Source: Gilliamella apicola (GTDB lineage: Bacteria > Pseudomonadota > Gammaproteobacteria > Enterobacterales > Orbaceae). Taken from it: DNA of 64,000 nt. The position numbers were made by a program, and so were the translations under genes. The notes below the pieces were generated by a model. It saw only the letters and a program-made list of their open reading frames with translations. It was not told the origin of the DNA and made no database searches. The first letter of the stretch is position 1. Each line of letters begins with the position of its first letter. Below, in pieces: positions 18,562 through 27,896 of this stretch. The DNA is taken from positions 2,294,001 through 2,358,000 of the forward strand of contig NZ_CP007445.1 of NCBI RefSeq assembly GCF_000599985.1. Reading direction: 5' to 3'.

Positions 18562-18639
18562 ATGAAAAATCCTTACCCTGCTTATTATCCATTTTTTTTC
18601 GCTTTAGTCAACGTTTTTATTTGTTTTTTTGTTTTATAA
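18562..18639 (+). CDS. Possible 25-residue membrane peptide
   Basis: An ATG at 18562 with AAGGAAAG upstream opens a frame of 25 codons: MKNPYPAYYP followed by a strongly hydrophobic segment FFFALVNVFICFFVL and a stop. It could be a single-span micropeptide. An even shorter frame (11 codons, 18530-18565) ends in the same ATGA, an arrangement typical of leader-coupled translation. I do not recognise a family, and AT-rich DNA yields such frames by chance. Confidence 0.3.
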   Translation: MKNPYPAYYPFFFALVNVFICFFVL

Positions 18640-19018
18640 AAACGAATAGCTTAAATTGTGTACAAAATATTAAAAATCATGTTATTAAAATAGATTTCCA
18701 ATGAAATTAAGCTCTTTCGTTAATTAGATAAATATCAAAAAAATGTAAAAAAAACCTTATTACTCATAAAAATAATACAAATAACGCGCAAAACTACAGA
18801 TTTAAAGCGGAAAAAACAATTCAAAAGTTTTTTTCTAAATTTTGGTTCAAAAATCTAAAACTGCAAAAAAAAGCATAAACCGCGATATAACACGAATTAA
18901 AAACATTAAATCGTAGAAAAACACATTAAAACACATATTATTCCCAATACCGTGTATATAAAACTAAAAAAATATGCTCTATAATTAGCAAACGGATGAA
19001 AAAGAAAACGAGACAGAA

Positions 19019-19711
19019 ATGAGTATGATCAAAAATAAAAATGTCAAAACCTTCAAAGACAGACTATATAATTCAATGCAAGGTTTATCTGTTTCTGCTT
19101 TTGCGAAAAAATGTGATATGTCAGAAACTGTTATTAGGGATTATTTATCAGGAAAAACCTATCCCTCACTTACTCGTCTAGAAGTAATTGCTGAAAAATG
19201 TAATGTTTCATTTAACTGGCTTGCCACGGGTTATAGACTTGAAGTATTTGACCCAAAAGACGATGACGATGATGTATATAATGAAAATATTTACCGTATT
19301 CCTGTTTATAAAAAACAATTACCTACCAAAGAAGAAGCACAATATCAACGCTATATTCGAGAAACACCTCCTGTAATGAATTATCCAGTTGTGGAAGGCT
19401 GGGCATCTCATCGTGGTTTAGATATAAAAAAATTAATTATCTATTGGGCAAAAGGTGATTTAATGTCTCCTGAAATTGAAAATAATAATGGGCTTATAAT
19501 AAACACGGATATAACTGAGATAGTTGATGGTGCAACATATTTAATCGAATATGAAAATTTCACCTTGTTAAGAAAAATACGTTTAACTTTGAGTAGTTGG
19601 ATCTTAATATGTAATAATGATCAATATTCAACAATAGAAGTACCTAAAGCACATTTTGATAAGTACAATATAGTTGGTCGTGTTGTACAGATAATTAAAG
19701 ACGTTTTTTAA
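19019..19711 (+). CDS. XRE/S24-type repressor lacking the catalytic serine
   Basis: A 230-residue regulator with an N-terminal helix-turn-helix (about 13-70; SVSAFAKKCDMSETVIRDYL) and a C-terminal LexA/CI-like peptidase S24 domain. In the usual G-D-S-M-x-P nucleophile motif, this protein reads GDLMSPEI with Leu148 in place of serine, while the partner lysine region (TLLRKIRL, Lys186) remains. Self-cleavage should therefore be lost, leaving a dimerising repressor. An acidic run DDDDD (81-85) marks the hinge. No phage genes flank it. The target is unknown; its own AT-rich upstream region is the likely first candidate. Confidence 0.8.
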   Translation: MSMIKNKNVKTFKDRLYNSMQGLSVSAFAKKCDMSETVIRDYLSGKTYPSLTRLEVIAEKCNVSFNWLATGYRLEVFDPKDDDDDVYNENIYRIPVYKKQLPTKEEAQYQRYIRETPPVMNYPVVEGWASHRGLDIKKLIIYWAKGDLMSPEIENNNGLIINTDITEIVDGATYLIEYENFTLLRKIRLTLSSWILICNNDQYSTIEVPKAHFDKYNIVGRVVQIIKDVF

Positions 19712-19756
19712 ATCAATAAATAGAAATCTACTGTTTTTCAATATATAATTACTAGA

Positions 19757-19796
19757 GTGAGGAAATATTAGTCAGATATTTTCCTCACTATTTTTT
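19757..19796 (+). terminator. Terminator after the repressor gene
   Basis: Long stem GTGAGGAAATAT (19757-19768) / ATATTTTCCTCAC (19776-19788) followed by TATTTTTT. Strong intrinsic terminator. Confidence 0.88.
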
Positions 19797-19966
19797 ATGT
19801 TCATAACTTCTTTAATGACAGACAGGTAGATAGCTAAATAATGTTTATTTAAAATTTCACTTTAAATTGGGTATCAGGATAACTTATATCCATTAGCCCT
19901 AACCTCATATTCCAATATCATTGATATATTTACCAATAAAATATCATTTTACTAATTAGGTCTATT

Positions 19967-21802
19967 ATGTATCGATTTTTTGAAAAATTGGTGTCACCTT
20001 ATCCTAAAGATGATCCTCAACCAGCGGCCAAAAACTTTTTTAGTTTTATATGGCAATCAACCAAAGGCACACGCACATTTATACTATTATTAATCATACT
20101 AAGTGGATTAAGTGGTGCTTTTGAAGCTTTTTTATTTGCTGCATTAGGTAAAGTAGTTGACTGGCTTGCAGAAGTTGAGCCATCTAAATTTTGGCAGCAA
20201 GAAAAGACAACATTAATTTTATTAGCTGTAATAATTTTAGCCAGTACGTTAATTATTAGCTTACAAACAATTATTAAACATCAATGTCTTGCTGGAAATT
20301 TTCCAATGAGAATGCGTTGGAATTTGCACAGATTAGTTCTTAATCAAAGTATGCGCTTTTTCCAAGATGAATTTGCAGGAAGAATATCAGCAAAAGTTAT
20401 GCAAACAGCGCTTGCGGTTAGAGATACTTGTTTTTTAGTCGCAGATATTTTTATCTATGTTCTTATTTCCTTTATTACCATGGCAGCTATTATTGGACAA
20501 TTAGATCCTTGGTTGTTAATGCCTTTTCTTGGTTGGGGTGTGCTTTATGGAATTGCAATGTATTACTTTATTCCACGCTTAAGTAAAGTTGCCAGTATGC
20601 AGGCCGATGCACGTTCGACCATGACAGGACGAGTGACCGATGCTTATACCAATATCATGACTGTTAAACTGTTCTCACATGCAGGTAATGAAGCTAGATA
20701 CGCTCAAGAATCAATGGATGAGTTTTTAGTTACTGTTAATCGACAAATGCGTTTGGTCAGCAGTTTTGAAATTGTTAACCATCTATTATCTATTACATTG
20801 ATACTCTGCACGACTGGTGTTGCTTTATGGTTATGGACAGATCAGTTAGTTGGTGTTGGGGCAATTGCTACAACGACCGCGGTCGCATTACGATTAAACG
20901 GTTTCTCTCATTGGATCATGTGGGAAATGGCTGCTCTATTTGAAAACATTGGTGTAGTGAAAGATGGTATCAATACATTCTCTTCAACTAAAACAGTCAA
21001 TGATCAACCTGATGCAACTGAACTTGTTGTAAAACAAGGTAAAATTGAGTTTCAACATATTAACTTTAATTATGATGCCAAAAGGCAAAATTCAATCATT
21101 CAAGATTTGGATTTAACGATTAATCCAGGTGAAAAAATAGGTTTAGTTGGTCGATCTGGAGCAGGTAAATCCACGCTTATTAATTTATTATTACGCTTTT
21201 ATGATTTACAAAGCGGTAAAATTATTATTGATGGACAAGAGATCACAACCATTACTCAAGAAAGTTTACGCGCCCAAATTGGTATGGTAACTCAAGATAC
21301 ATCTCTACTACACCGCTCGGTACGAGAAAACCTACTCTATGGCAACAATCAAGCCACTGAAGAAGAAATGATTATAGCAGCCAAAAAAGCTCATGCTGAT
21401 AGCTTTATTCAAACACTTGTTGATGCAAACGGTAGAACAGGTTATGACGCATTTGTAGGAGAGCGAGGCATAAAATTATCTGGTGGACAACGACAACGCA
21501 TTGCAATAGCCAGAGTTATATTAAAAAATGCCCCAATTCTATTATTAGATGAAGCAACCAGTGCCTTGGATTCTGAAATTGAACAGGCCATCCAAGAAAG
21601 TTTATATACTTTAATGGAAGGTAAAACTGTTATTGCCATTGCTCATCGATTATCGACTATCGCGGCAATGGATAGATTAGTTGTACTTGATCAAGGAAGG
21701 ATTATTGAGCAAGGAACTCACCAAGAATTGCTTGATAAAAATGGACTGTACGCTCAACTTTGGAAGCATCAGAGTGGTGGATTCTTAGCTGAAAATATTT
21801 AA
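19967..21802 (+). CDS. ABC exporter, fused membrane and ATPase domains
   Basis: A 611-residue half-transporter of the type I (MsbA-like) exporter class. An N-terminal cytoplasmic segment leads into about six membrane helices (40-330), then an ATPase domain (about 345-600) with Walker A GRSGAGKST, Q-loop MVTQDTSLL, signature LSGGQRQR, Walker B ILLLDEATSALD and switch histidine AIAHRLS. It probably homodimerises. It is not msbA by its N-terminal region, and the substrate is not evident. It sits alone, flanked by terminators on both sides. Confidence 0.87.
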   Translation: MYRFFEKLVSPYPKDDPQPAAKNFFSFIWQSTKGTRTFILLLIILSGLSGAFEAFLFAALGKVVDWLAEVEPSKFWQQEKTTLILLAVIILASTLIISLQTIIKHQCLAGNFPMRMRWNLHRLVLNQSMRFFQDEFAGRISAKVMQTALAVRDTCFLVADIFIYVLISFITMAAIIGQLDPWLLMPFLGWGVLYGIAMYYFIPRLSKVASMQADARSTMTGRVTDAYTNIMTVKLFSHAGNEARYAQESMDEFLVTVNRQMRLVSSFEIVNHLLSITLILCTTGVALWLWTDQLVGVGAIATTTAVALRLNGFSHWIMWEMAALFENIGVVKDGINTFSSTKTVNDQPDATELVVKQGKIEFQHINFNYDAKRQNSIIQDLDLTINPGEKIGLVGRSGAGKSTLINLLLRFYDLQSGKIIIDGQEITTITQESLRAQIGMVTQDTSLLHRSVRENLLYGNNQATEEEMIIAAKKAHADSFIQTLVDANGRTGYDAFVGERGIKLSGGQRQRIAIARVILKNAPILLLDEATSALDSEIEQAIQESLYTLMEGKTVIAIAHRLSTIAAMDRLVVLDQGRIIEQGTHQELLDKNGLYAQLWKHQSGGFLAENI

Positions 21803-21829
21803 TCATTGATACGTTATAAAAAAAGTGGT

Positions 21830-21866
21830 AGGACACATATAAAGTTAAATGATATGTGTCCTTATT
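21830..21866. terminator. Bidirectional terminator between ABC exporter and dacB
   Basis: AGGACACATAT (21830-21840) and ATATGTGTCCT (21852-21862) form an 11-bp perfect stem with A-rich left and TATT right flanks, between convergent genes. Confidence 0.75.
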
Positions 21867-21868
21867 AA

Positions 21869-23305
21869 TCAATCAATAAAATTCTTATAAAATTCTGATT
21901 CGAATCGCATTATTGCACCATTTTTCGGTTCACCTTTAGTATCAGCATGATATCCTGATAATAACTGCACAAATGCTAAATATTGACCATCGGACTTTTG
22001 AATAAATCCAGCTAAATTATAGCTACCTTGAATATAACCAGTTTTGGCCCTAATGGTTTCCTTAAATGGTAATTGATTAAAGCTTTTACGATTTTGCAAG
22101 GTTCCATCAACACCAGCAATTGGAAGCATCTCAATAATGCCTAATTGTGCATTATTTGCTGAAATATATTGTAATATTTCCATTAATTTGTCTGCACTAA
22201 CCAAGTTTAATCGTGATAAACCTGAACCATCAGCAATGACTAAATTTTCAAGATTAATACTTGCCTTCTTAATTAAAATTCGTTTAACTGCATCACTGCT
22301 ATTGCGCCAAGTTCCTGCAATATTGTAATGATGTGCCCCGAGCGTTCTAAAAATAGCATCAGCATATAAATTATTTGACTTTTTGAGCATAACGGTCAGT
22401 AATTCAGAAAGTGGGGCTGACTGACTGGAAGTTAATAAAGTCAATTGTGAATTATTTTTTTGGTTGTTCTCTAAAATTTTACCGGTATAAACTATTTTTT
22501 GTAACTTAAGTTCTTTTTTTAATATTGCGGAAAAATAAGCTGTTCCATCAAGTATCGCAAATTTTAATGGTATTTTATTATTACCAGAAGCAACGCACCC
22601 AGATAGATGATAACGATTTTTATCTGAATAGCTTACATCTAACTCACAATATCTATCATTTAAATCTTTACTATTGGCGGCAATTGTTTTGATATCAGCA
22701 GATACCACTACAGGAATATTAGACGCTACTGAAACAGATGCTTTAGAACCTACCTTCCCTGGTGTAACTGTTGCATAAAAACAGTTATCGTTTATGATTG
22801 CAGCGGATGGAGGTGCATTATAACAAGCGGTTAAATTATTCCATGACCAACCAGCTGCTTTATCATGACTGGAAAAAACTGAAGTGTCTAAAATGATATT
22901 TCCCGCAATTTTTTCAATACCTTTTTGGTGCAGTTCAGTAAGCATGATCTTTAATCTATCACTTGAAAAAGTGGGATCTCCACTTAATTGAATAATAAGG
23001 TCGCCATTTAGCTGCTTATTACTTATTGAACCATTAGTTTTCATAAGCGTATTAAAGCGAAAATCACTACCTAATTCGAGTTGAGCGGCTAAAGCAGTAA
23101 TAACTTTTTGAGTACTAGCAGGTTGTTTAAATTCACTGCTCTTATATTTTGCTAATGTTTTCGGATTACTACCAACAGATTGTACCAAAATGGATAAATC
23201 ACTTCCTTTAGGTAATGTTGATAGATAAGGTTCTACTGGTTGTGCATGTAATAATCCTGATAAAAAAGGAAGAATACATAAAATAATTATCCTGATATTA
23301 ATCAT
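21869..23305 (-). CDS. dacB: D-alanyl-D-alanine carboxypeptidase/endopeptidase (PBP4)
   Basis: Periplasmic peptidoglycan hydrolase of the S13 family. A signal peptide (about 1-21, ending in LLHA) precedes the mature protein. The three active-site motifs are present: SxxK as Ser64-Thr-Gln-Lys67, SxN as SNN in LKKSNNLYAD, and KTG in RAKTGYIQG. The 478-residue length equals the E. coli protein (477), including the inserted domains between the first two motifs. It cleaves cross-links and terminal D-Ala in murein. Confidence 0.96.
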   Translation of the reverse strand: MINIRIIILCILPFLSGLLHAQPVEPYLSTLPKGSDLSILVQSVGSNPKTLAKYKSSEFKQPASTQKVITALAAQLELGSDFRFNTLMKTNGSISNKQLNGDLIIQLSGDPTFSSDRLKIMLTELHQKGIEKIAGNIILDTSVFSSHDKAAGWSWNNLTACYNAPPSAAIINDNCFYATVTPGKVGSKASVSVASNIPVVVSADIKTIAANSKDLNDRYCELDVSYSDKNRYHLSGCVASGNNKIPLKFAILDGTAYFSAILKKELKLQKIVYTGKILENNQKNNSQLTLLTSSQSAPLSELLTVMLKKSNNLYADAIFRTLGAHHYNIAGTWRNSSDAVKRILIKKASINLENLVIADGSGLSRLNLVSADKLMEILQYISANNAQLGIIEMLPIAGVDGTLQNRKSFNQLPFKETIRAKTGYIQGSYNLAGFIQKSDGQYLAFVQLLSGYHADTKGEPKNGAIMRFESEFYKNFID

Positions 23306-23486
23306 GAAATGTGGCTCAAAATGTTATTTAATTATAATAGTTAATGGATGTTCAAATATAACTTTTTTTGATTTAGCTAGCAATATATACTGTATCACTT
23401 TTATAATTACATGATACCGTTTATATTAAACAGTACCTACCTTTCAAATTATCTGTATATCAATATTATAACTAGGTGACATAAAT

Positions 23487-24509
23487 ATGATTCAACACTC
23501 ATTAGGATTTCCAATAGAGACAGTATTAGTATTTGTTGGGCTATCCATAGCTGCAATTATTATCGACTTATATGCTCACCACAATGATAAACCTATCAGT
23601 TTAAAAAATGCAATTGGATGGTCAATTTTTTGGATAGCTGTTGCATTAGGATTTGCACTATTTTTATATGTTCATCATGGTAGCACAGCAGCAAATTTAT
23701 TTATAACTGGTTATGTTCTTGAAAAAGCGTTATCCGTCGATAATTTATTTGTTATTATGGCTATTTTTTCATGGTTTACCGTACCTAATAATTACCGTCA
23801 TCGTTTACTTTATTGGGGGGTTATTGGTGCCATTATATTCCGAGCAGTTTTTGTAATAATTGGTACAAGTTTATTATCTTTAGGACCGTGGATGGAATTG
23901 GCTTTTTCAGTTATGGTTGCTTTTACAGGAGTAATGATGCTAAAAAACCAAAACAATGATAACGAAATTAAAGATTATTCCAATCATATTGCTTTTCGTA
24001 TAGCTAAACGTATTTTTCCCGCATACCCTAAAATTGTAGGACACTCTTTTTTATTAACTCAAAAACAAGTAGATACGGAACTAAAAAAACCAGAAAACAG
24101 CGATCTAATTGGTAAAATATCTAAGGGTGCAGTTTATGCAACACCTTTATTTCTATGTATTGTTGTTATTGAACTCAGTGATGTTATGTTCGCTTTTGAC
24201 TCTGTTCCTGCAGTAATTGCGGTTAGTCAAGAACCATTAATTGTTTATAGTGCCATGATTTTTGCAATTTTAGGACTTAGAACGATGTATTTTGTTTTAG
24301 AAGCTATGCAACAATATTTGGTTCATCTTGGTAAAGCCGTTATCTGTTTATTATTTTTTATTGCAGGTAAATTAGCTTTAAATGCCAGTCATCATCTGTT
24401 TGGCTATGGAATTGATATTAGCCCAAACATGAGTCTTTACATCGTTTTAGGAATTTTAGTTTTAGGCATTATTGCAAGCTTTATCTGGCCAGCAAAAAAT
24501 GATGAATAA
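23487..24509 (+). CDS. alx: TerC/Alx family integral membrane protein
   Basis: A 340-residue protein with about nine membrane helices and the TerC-family motifs EKALSVDNLFV (near residue 80) and ELSDVMFAFDSVPA (near 235), whose acidic residues are proposed to bind metal. It aligns with E. coli Alx, a manganese exporter that is induced by alkali. The E. coli gene has a pH- and Mn-responsive RNA leader; the 180 bases upstream here show no feature I can match to that element. The symbol is by family similarity. Confidence 0.82.
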   Translation: MIQHSLGFPIETVLVFVGLSIAAIIIDLYAHHNDKPISLKNAIGWSIFWIAVALGFALFLYVHHGSTAANLFITGYVLEKALSVDNLFVIMAIFSWFTVPNNYRHRLLYWGVIGAIIFRAVFVIIGTSLLSLGPWMELAFSVMVAFTGVMMLKNQNNDNEIKDYSNHIAFRIAKRIFPAYPKIVGHSFLLTQKQVDTELKKPENSDLIGKISKGAVYATPLFLCIVVIELSDVMFAFDSVPAVIAVSQEPLIVYSAMIFAILGLRTMYFVLEAMQQYLVHLGKAVICLLFFIAGKLALNASHHLFGYGIDISPNMSLYIVLGILVLGIIASFIWPAKNDE

Positions 24510-24518
24510 TTAAAAGAG

Positions 24519-24545
24519 AATTGGCAGGAGAAACCTGCCAATATT
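24519..24545. terminator. Bidirectional terminator between alx and cycA
   Basis: AATTGGCAGG (24519-24528) / CCTGCCAAT (24534-24542) stem with AGAAA loop between convergent genes. Confidence 0.78.
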
Positions 24546-24557
24546 TAATTTACATTA

Positions 24558-25928
24558 TTATCTTTTTAATGAACGAAAATAATAACTTATTCCTAATATT
24601 ACAAACCAAATAGGTGTTGCGATTAAAGCTTGGCGAGTGTCAGCTTCGAAAGTAAGCAACACAATCACAAATGCAAAAAAGACCAAACAGACAAAACACA
24701 TCAAAATACCGCCAGGCATTTTAAAGTCAGACTGCTCATGCAAATCAGCTTTCTTACGACGATAAGCAATATAAGAAATCAAAATCATCGACCAAATAAA
24801 CATAAATAAAATAGCCGAAATCGTCGTAACTATGGTAAAGGCCTCCATTACATTAGGCACAAGGTAAATCAATACCACACCACCAAATAAGCAGAGACAA
24901 GAAAATAACAAACCATTAGCTGGAACAGACCGACTTGACAGTTTTCCGAAAGGTTCTGGAGCATCTTGCTTTTTTGCAAGTCCAAATAACATACGACTGG
25001 TTGAGTAAATACCACTATTAGCAGAAGAAGCCGCTGATGTTAGCACTACAAAATTAATAATGCTTGCTGCAGCAGGTAAACCGATTAAAGTAAATAATTC
25101 CACAAACGGACTTTTATTTGGTGAAATTAATGTCCAAGGTGTAACACTCATAATTATGATTAAAGCAAACACATAGAAAAAGATAATCCGAGCGGGCACA
25201 GAATTAATTGCTCGTGGCAAATTTTTATTTGGATCGACAGTTTCTGCTGCGGTAGTGCCAACTAGCTCAATTCCTACAAAAGCAAAAATCGCAATTTGAA
25301 AGCCAGCAAAAAAGCCCATACTACCATTAGGGAAGAAACCGCCATATTGCCATAAATTTGAAAAAGCCGCTGTTGTACCAGTTTCTGTAGAGTGATATGA
25401 AATTAAAATTAATACAATCCCAATAACAATTAATCCAAGAATCGCAACGATTTTGATCATTGAAAACCAAAATTCTGTCTCACCAAACATTTTTACGGTT
25501 AATAAATTTAGAGTTGCTAATAAAATAACCGTCAAAAACATAGGTATCCATGCCTGTAATTCAGGAAACCAATGTTGTGCATATCCCGCAATGGCAACAA
25601 CGTCTGCAATTCCGGTAATTACCCAACAAAACCAATAAGTCCATCCTGTAAAAAAACCAGCCCAAGGTCCTAAAAGGTCATTTGCAAAATCACTAAACGA
25701 TTTATAATTTAAGTTTGAAAGTAGAATTTCACCCATTGCACGCATAACAAAAAACAGGATAAAACCAATTACCATATATACAAAAACAATTGAAGGTCCA
25801 GCAAGACTTATCGTTTTACCTGACCCCATAAATAAGCCAGTACCAATTGCGCCACTAATGGCAATTAACTGAATATGTCGGTTAGAAAGGTTTCGCTTTA
25901 GATCATGGTTAGAGGATTTAATGCTCAT
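24558..25928 (-). CDS. cycA: D-serine/D-alanine/glycine transporter
   Basis: Proton-coupled amino-acid permease of the APC family in the inner membrane. The 456 residues have about twelve helices and follow E. coli CycA nearly throughout: RNLSNRHIQLIAISGAIGTG at the N-terminus (trimmed to 20 residues), GPWAGFFTGWTYWFCWV, FAFVGIELVGTTAAETVDP and TSAASSANSGIYSTSRM. The N-terminal tail is shorter than in E. coli. Strong match over the family-specific segments supports the assignment rather than a general aromatic or proline permease. Confidence 0.92.
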   Translation of the reverse strand: MSIKSSNHDLKRNLSNRHIQLIAISGAIGTGLFMGSGKTISLAGPSIVFVYMVIGFILFFVMRAMGEILLSNLNYKSFSDFANDLLGPWAGFFTGWTYWFCWVITGIADVVAIAGYAQHWFPELQAWIPMFLTVILLATLNLLTVKMFGETEFWFSMIKIVAILGLIVIGIVLILISYHSTETGTTAAFSNLWQYGGFFPNGSMGFFAGFQIAIFAFVGIELVGTTAAETVDPNKNLPRAINSVPARIIFFYVFALIIIMSVTPWTLISPNKSPFVELFTLIGLPAAASIINFVVLTSAASSANSGIYSTSRMLFGLAKKQDAPEPFGKLSSRSVPANGLLFSCLCLFGGVVLIYLVPNVMEAFTIVTTISAILFMFIWSMILISYIAYRRKKADLHEQSDFKMPGGILMCFVCLVFFAFVIVLLTFEADTRQALIATPIWFVILGISYYFRSLKR

Positions 25929-26113
25929 TGCTATTATTACCTTTTATTTTCACAATTTTCCGATTCACAAGAATATAGGACTATAAAGTCTATAGAATCA
26001 AATCGCAAGCTGAATTGTTATGAAAACTTTTTATTGGTACATAGTAATTATCTATAGTTTCTTATAATAGAATTGTGTAGCATAATCCACTATTTAATAA
26101 CTTATTATAAAAA

Positions 26114-27208
26114 ATGATCAATATGAAACAAAATAAACGTTCTTTTTACTTATCGCTCTTATATATCTTAATTATTCTATCAATATCTACTGGTTGCCAA
26201 AGTCATTTAAATAAAGATCTTAAGCAACAACAATACATGGATGGTAAGATGATATTAACTTCTAATGAACCATATCCTCAATTAAGTGCTCCTGTTAACA
26301 TATCCGATTATGTTATTCAAGTTGCTATGATTGAATCTTCATCCCCTGAGTTATATCGTCAAAATGAACATATTTATACCGCTGTTAATAACTGGATTAA
26401 TAACTTATTAGATTTTGATGAATTATATAAAGTAGGATTAAATAGTTATGGGATGGTCGGGCAAGATGGCTACGGTAATGTACATTTTACTGGTTATTAT
26501 ACACCCGTCATTAAAGCAAGACATACTCCAACATCTGAATTCAAATACCCTATTTATAAAATGCCGACCCTAACAGAAGGGCAATTTCCGAGTCGTGAAC
26601 AAATTTATAATGGTGCATTAGCAGGTAAAGGGTTAGAAATAGCTTACAGCAACTCTCTAATGGATAACTTTATTATGGAAGTTCAAGGAAGTGCTTATAT
26701 TGATTTTGAAGATGGTGAGCCCTTAGTATTTTTCAGTTATGCTGGTAAAAATGGTTACAGCTACTCAAGTATCGGTCAATTGTTAGTAAAACAAGGTGAA
26801 ATCAAAAAAGAAGATTTATCAATGCAAGCAATAAAAGATTGGTCTAAAAATAAAAGTGAAGAAAAACTTAAACAATTGCTCATTAAAAATCGTTCTTTTG
26901 TCTTTTTTGAACCGAAATATAATGCAGAAGTAAAAGGTGCGGCATCGGTACCCTTAATTGCTAATGCATCGGTTGCTTCTGATAAATCTTTAATTCCCAT
27001 TGGTTCAGTAATCTTAGCCGATGTGCCACTGCTTGATGAAGATGGTCAACATCGAGGAAGAAGAGAGACGAGATTAATGGTAGCTTTAGATATAGGAGGT
27101 GCCATCAAAGGGCAACACTTTGATCTTTATCTAGGTGTTGGCGAAAAACCAGGAGAGCTTGCTGGTTTTTATAATCACTATGGACGAGTATGGGTCATAA
27201 AACCTTAA
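26114..27208 (+). CDS. mltA: Membrane-bound lytic murein transglycosylase A
   Basis: Outer-membrane lipoprotein that cleaves the glycan strand of murein. Of 364 residues, the N-terminal signal ends in a lipobox-like STGC (Cys28). MltA-family segments follow: YGNVHFTGYYTPVIKA, VQGSAYIDFEDG, and the C-terminal 3D domain with the catalytic aspartate in ALDIGGAIKGQHFDLYLG. Start may be the ATG at 26114 or at 26123; neither has a strong ribosome site. Followed by dcd and asmA on the same strand. Confidence 0.94.
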   Translation: MINMKQNKRSFYLSLLYILIILSISTGCQSHLNKDLKQQQYMDGKMILTSNEPYPQLSAPVNISDYVIQVAMIESSSPELYRQNEHIYTAVNNWINNLLDFDELYKVGLNSYGMVGQDGYGNVHFTGYYTPVIKARHTPTSEFKYPIYKMPTLTEGQFPSREQIYNGALAGKGLEIAYSNSLMDNFIMEVQGSAYIDFEDGEPLVFFSYAGKNGYSYSSIGQLLVKQGEIKKEDLSMQAIKDWSKNKSEEKLKQLLIKNRSFVFFEPKYNAEVKGAASVPLIANASVASDKSLIPIGSVILADVPLLDEDGQHRGRRETRLMVALDIGGAIKGQHFDLYLGVGEKPGELAGFYNHYGRVWVIKP

Positions 27209-27278
27209 TTTACGAACATCGACGACATTAAAAGAACCTGCTAGAATAAAGTAATATAAGTTGCACTAAGGATTATTC

Positions 27279-27860
27279 ATGAGATTATGCGATCGAGATA
27301 TCGAAACGTATTTACAAAATGGTAAATTAAAAATAACCCCTCAACCAGCACCAAACTGCATCAATGGTGCAACTATTGATGTTAAATTAGGTAATAAATT
27401 TCGTACATTTAAGGAACATACAACTCCTTATATTGATTTGAGCGGTCCTAAAGAAGAAGTATCTGCAGTATTAGAAAAAGTGATGAGTGATGAAATAGTA
27501 TTACCTGAAGGTGATGCATTTTATCTTCATCCAGGTGAATTAGCTTTAGCCGTCACTTTAGAGTCTGTTACTATCCCCAATGATTTAGTTGGTTGGTTAG
27601 ATGGACGCTCATCCCTTGCTAGACTTGGGCTTATGGTACATGTAACAGCTCATCGTATCGATCCTGGCTGGCAAGGACAAATTGTATTAGAGTTTTTTAA
27701 CTCTGGAAAAATTCCATTAGCACTTAGACCGGGAATGACAATAGGCGCACTTAGCTTTGAAACACTAACCGGTCCCGCAGCTAGACCGTATAATAGTAGA
27801 CAAGATGCAAAATATAAAGATCAACATGGCGCAGTTGCAAGCCGTATTGATAAAGACTAA
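27279..27860 (+). CDS. dcd: dCTP deaminase
   Basis: Converts dCTP to dUTP for thymidylate supply. The 193 residues equal the E. coli length. Diagnostic segments: MRLCDRDIE start, [28 protein letters not shown] with the catalytic glutamate just after in IVLEFFNSG, and the C-terminal [15 protein letters not shown]. The ribosome site is AAGGATTATTC. Paired with asmA as in E. coli. Confidence 0.98.
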   Translation: MRLCDRDIETYLQNGKLKITPQPAPNCINGATIDVKLGNKFRTFKEHTTPYIDLSGPKEEVSAVLEKVMSDEIVLPEGDAFYLHPGELALAVTLESVTIPNDLVGWLDGRSSLARLGLMVHVTAHRIDPGWQGQIVLEFFNSGKIPLALRPGMTIGALSFETLTGPAARPYNSRQDAKYKDQHGAVASRIDKD

Positions 27861-27896
27861 ATCACTCTGTAGTTTTTATTCTGAAGGAATATTAAC

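Larger units (their letters stand above)
18379..19018. other. AT-rich region between tatA and the repressor gene
   Basis: In these 640 bases I see the minus-strand hairpin at 18502-18524, the possible micropeptide at 18562-18639, a tandem pair AAAACACATT/AAAACACATA (about 18918-18937) and a TATAAT at 18980-18985 that is a likely -10 element for the repressor. The repeated motif could be an operator. The rest has no recognisable gene. Confidence 0.4.

Noticed and set aside
19019-19711. Prophage remnant around the S24-type repressor
   Set aside because: No integrase, structural or replication gene and no att-like repeats flank it; neighbours are ordinary chromosomal genes.
23306-23486. pH/manganese-responsive RNA element before the alx-like gene
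   Set aside because: I could not find the conserved internal-loop sequences of the known element in this leader.
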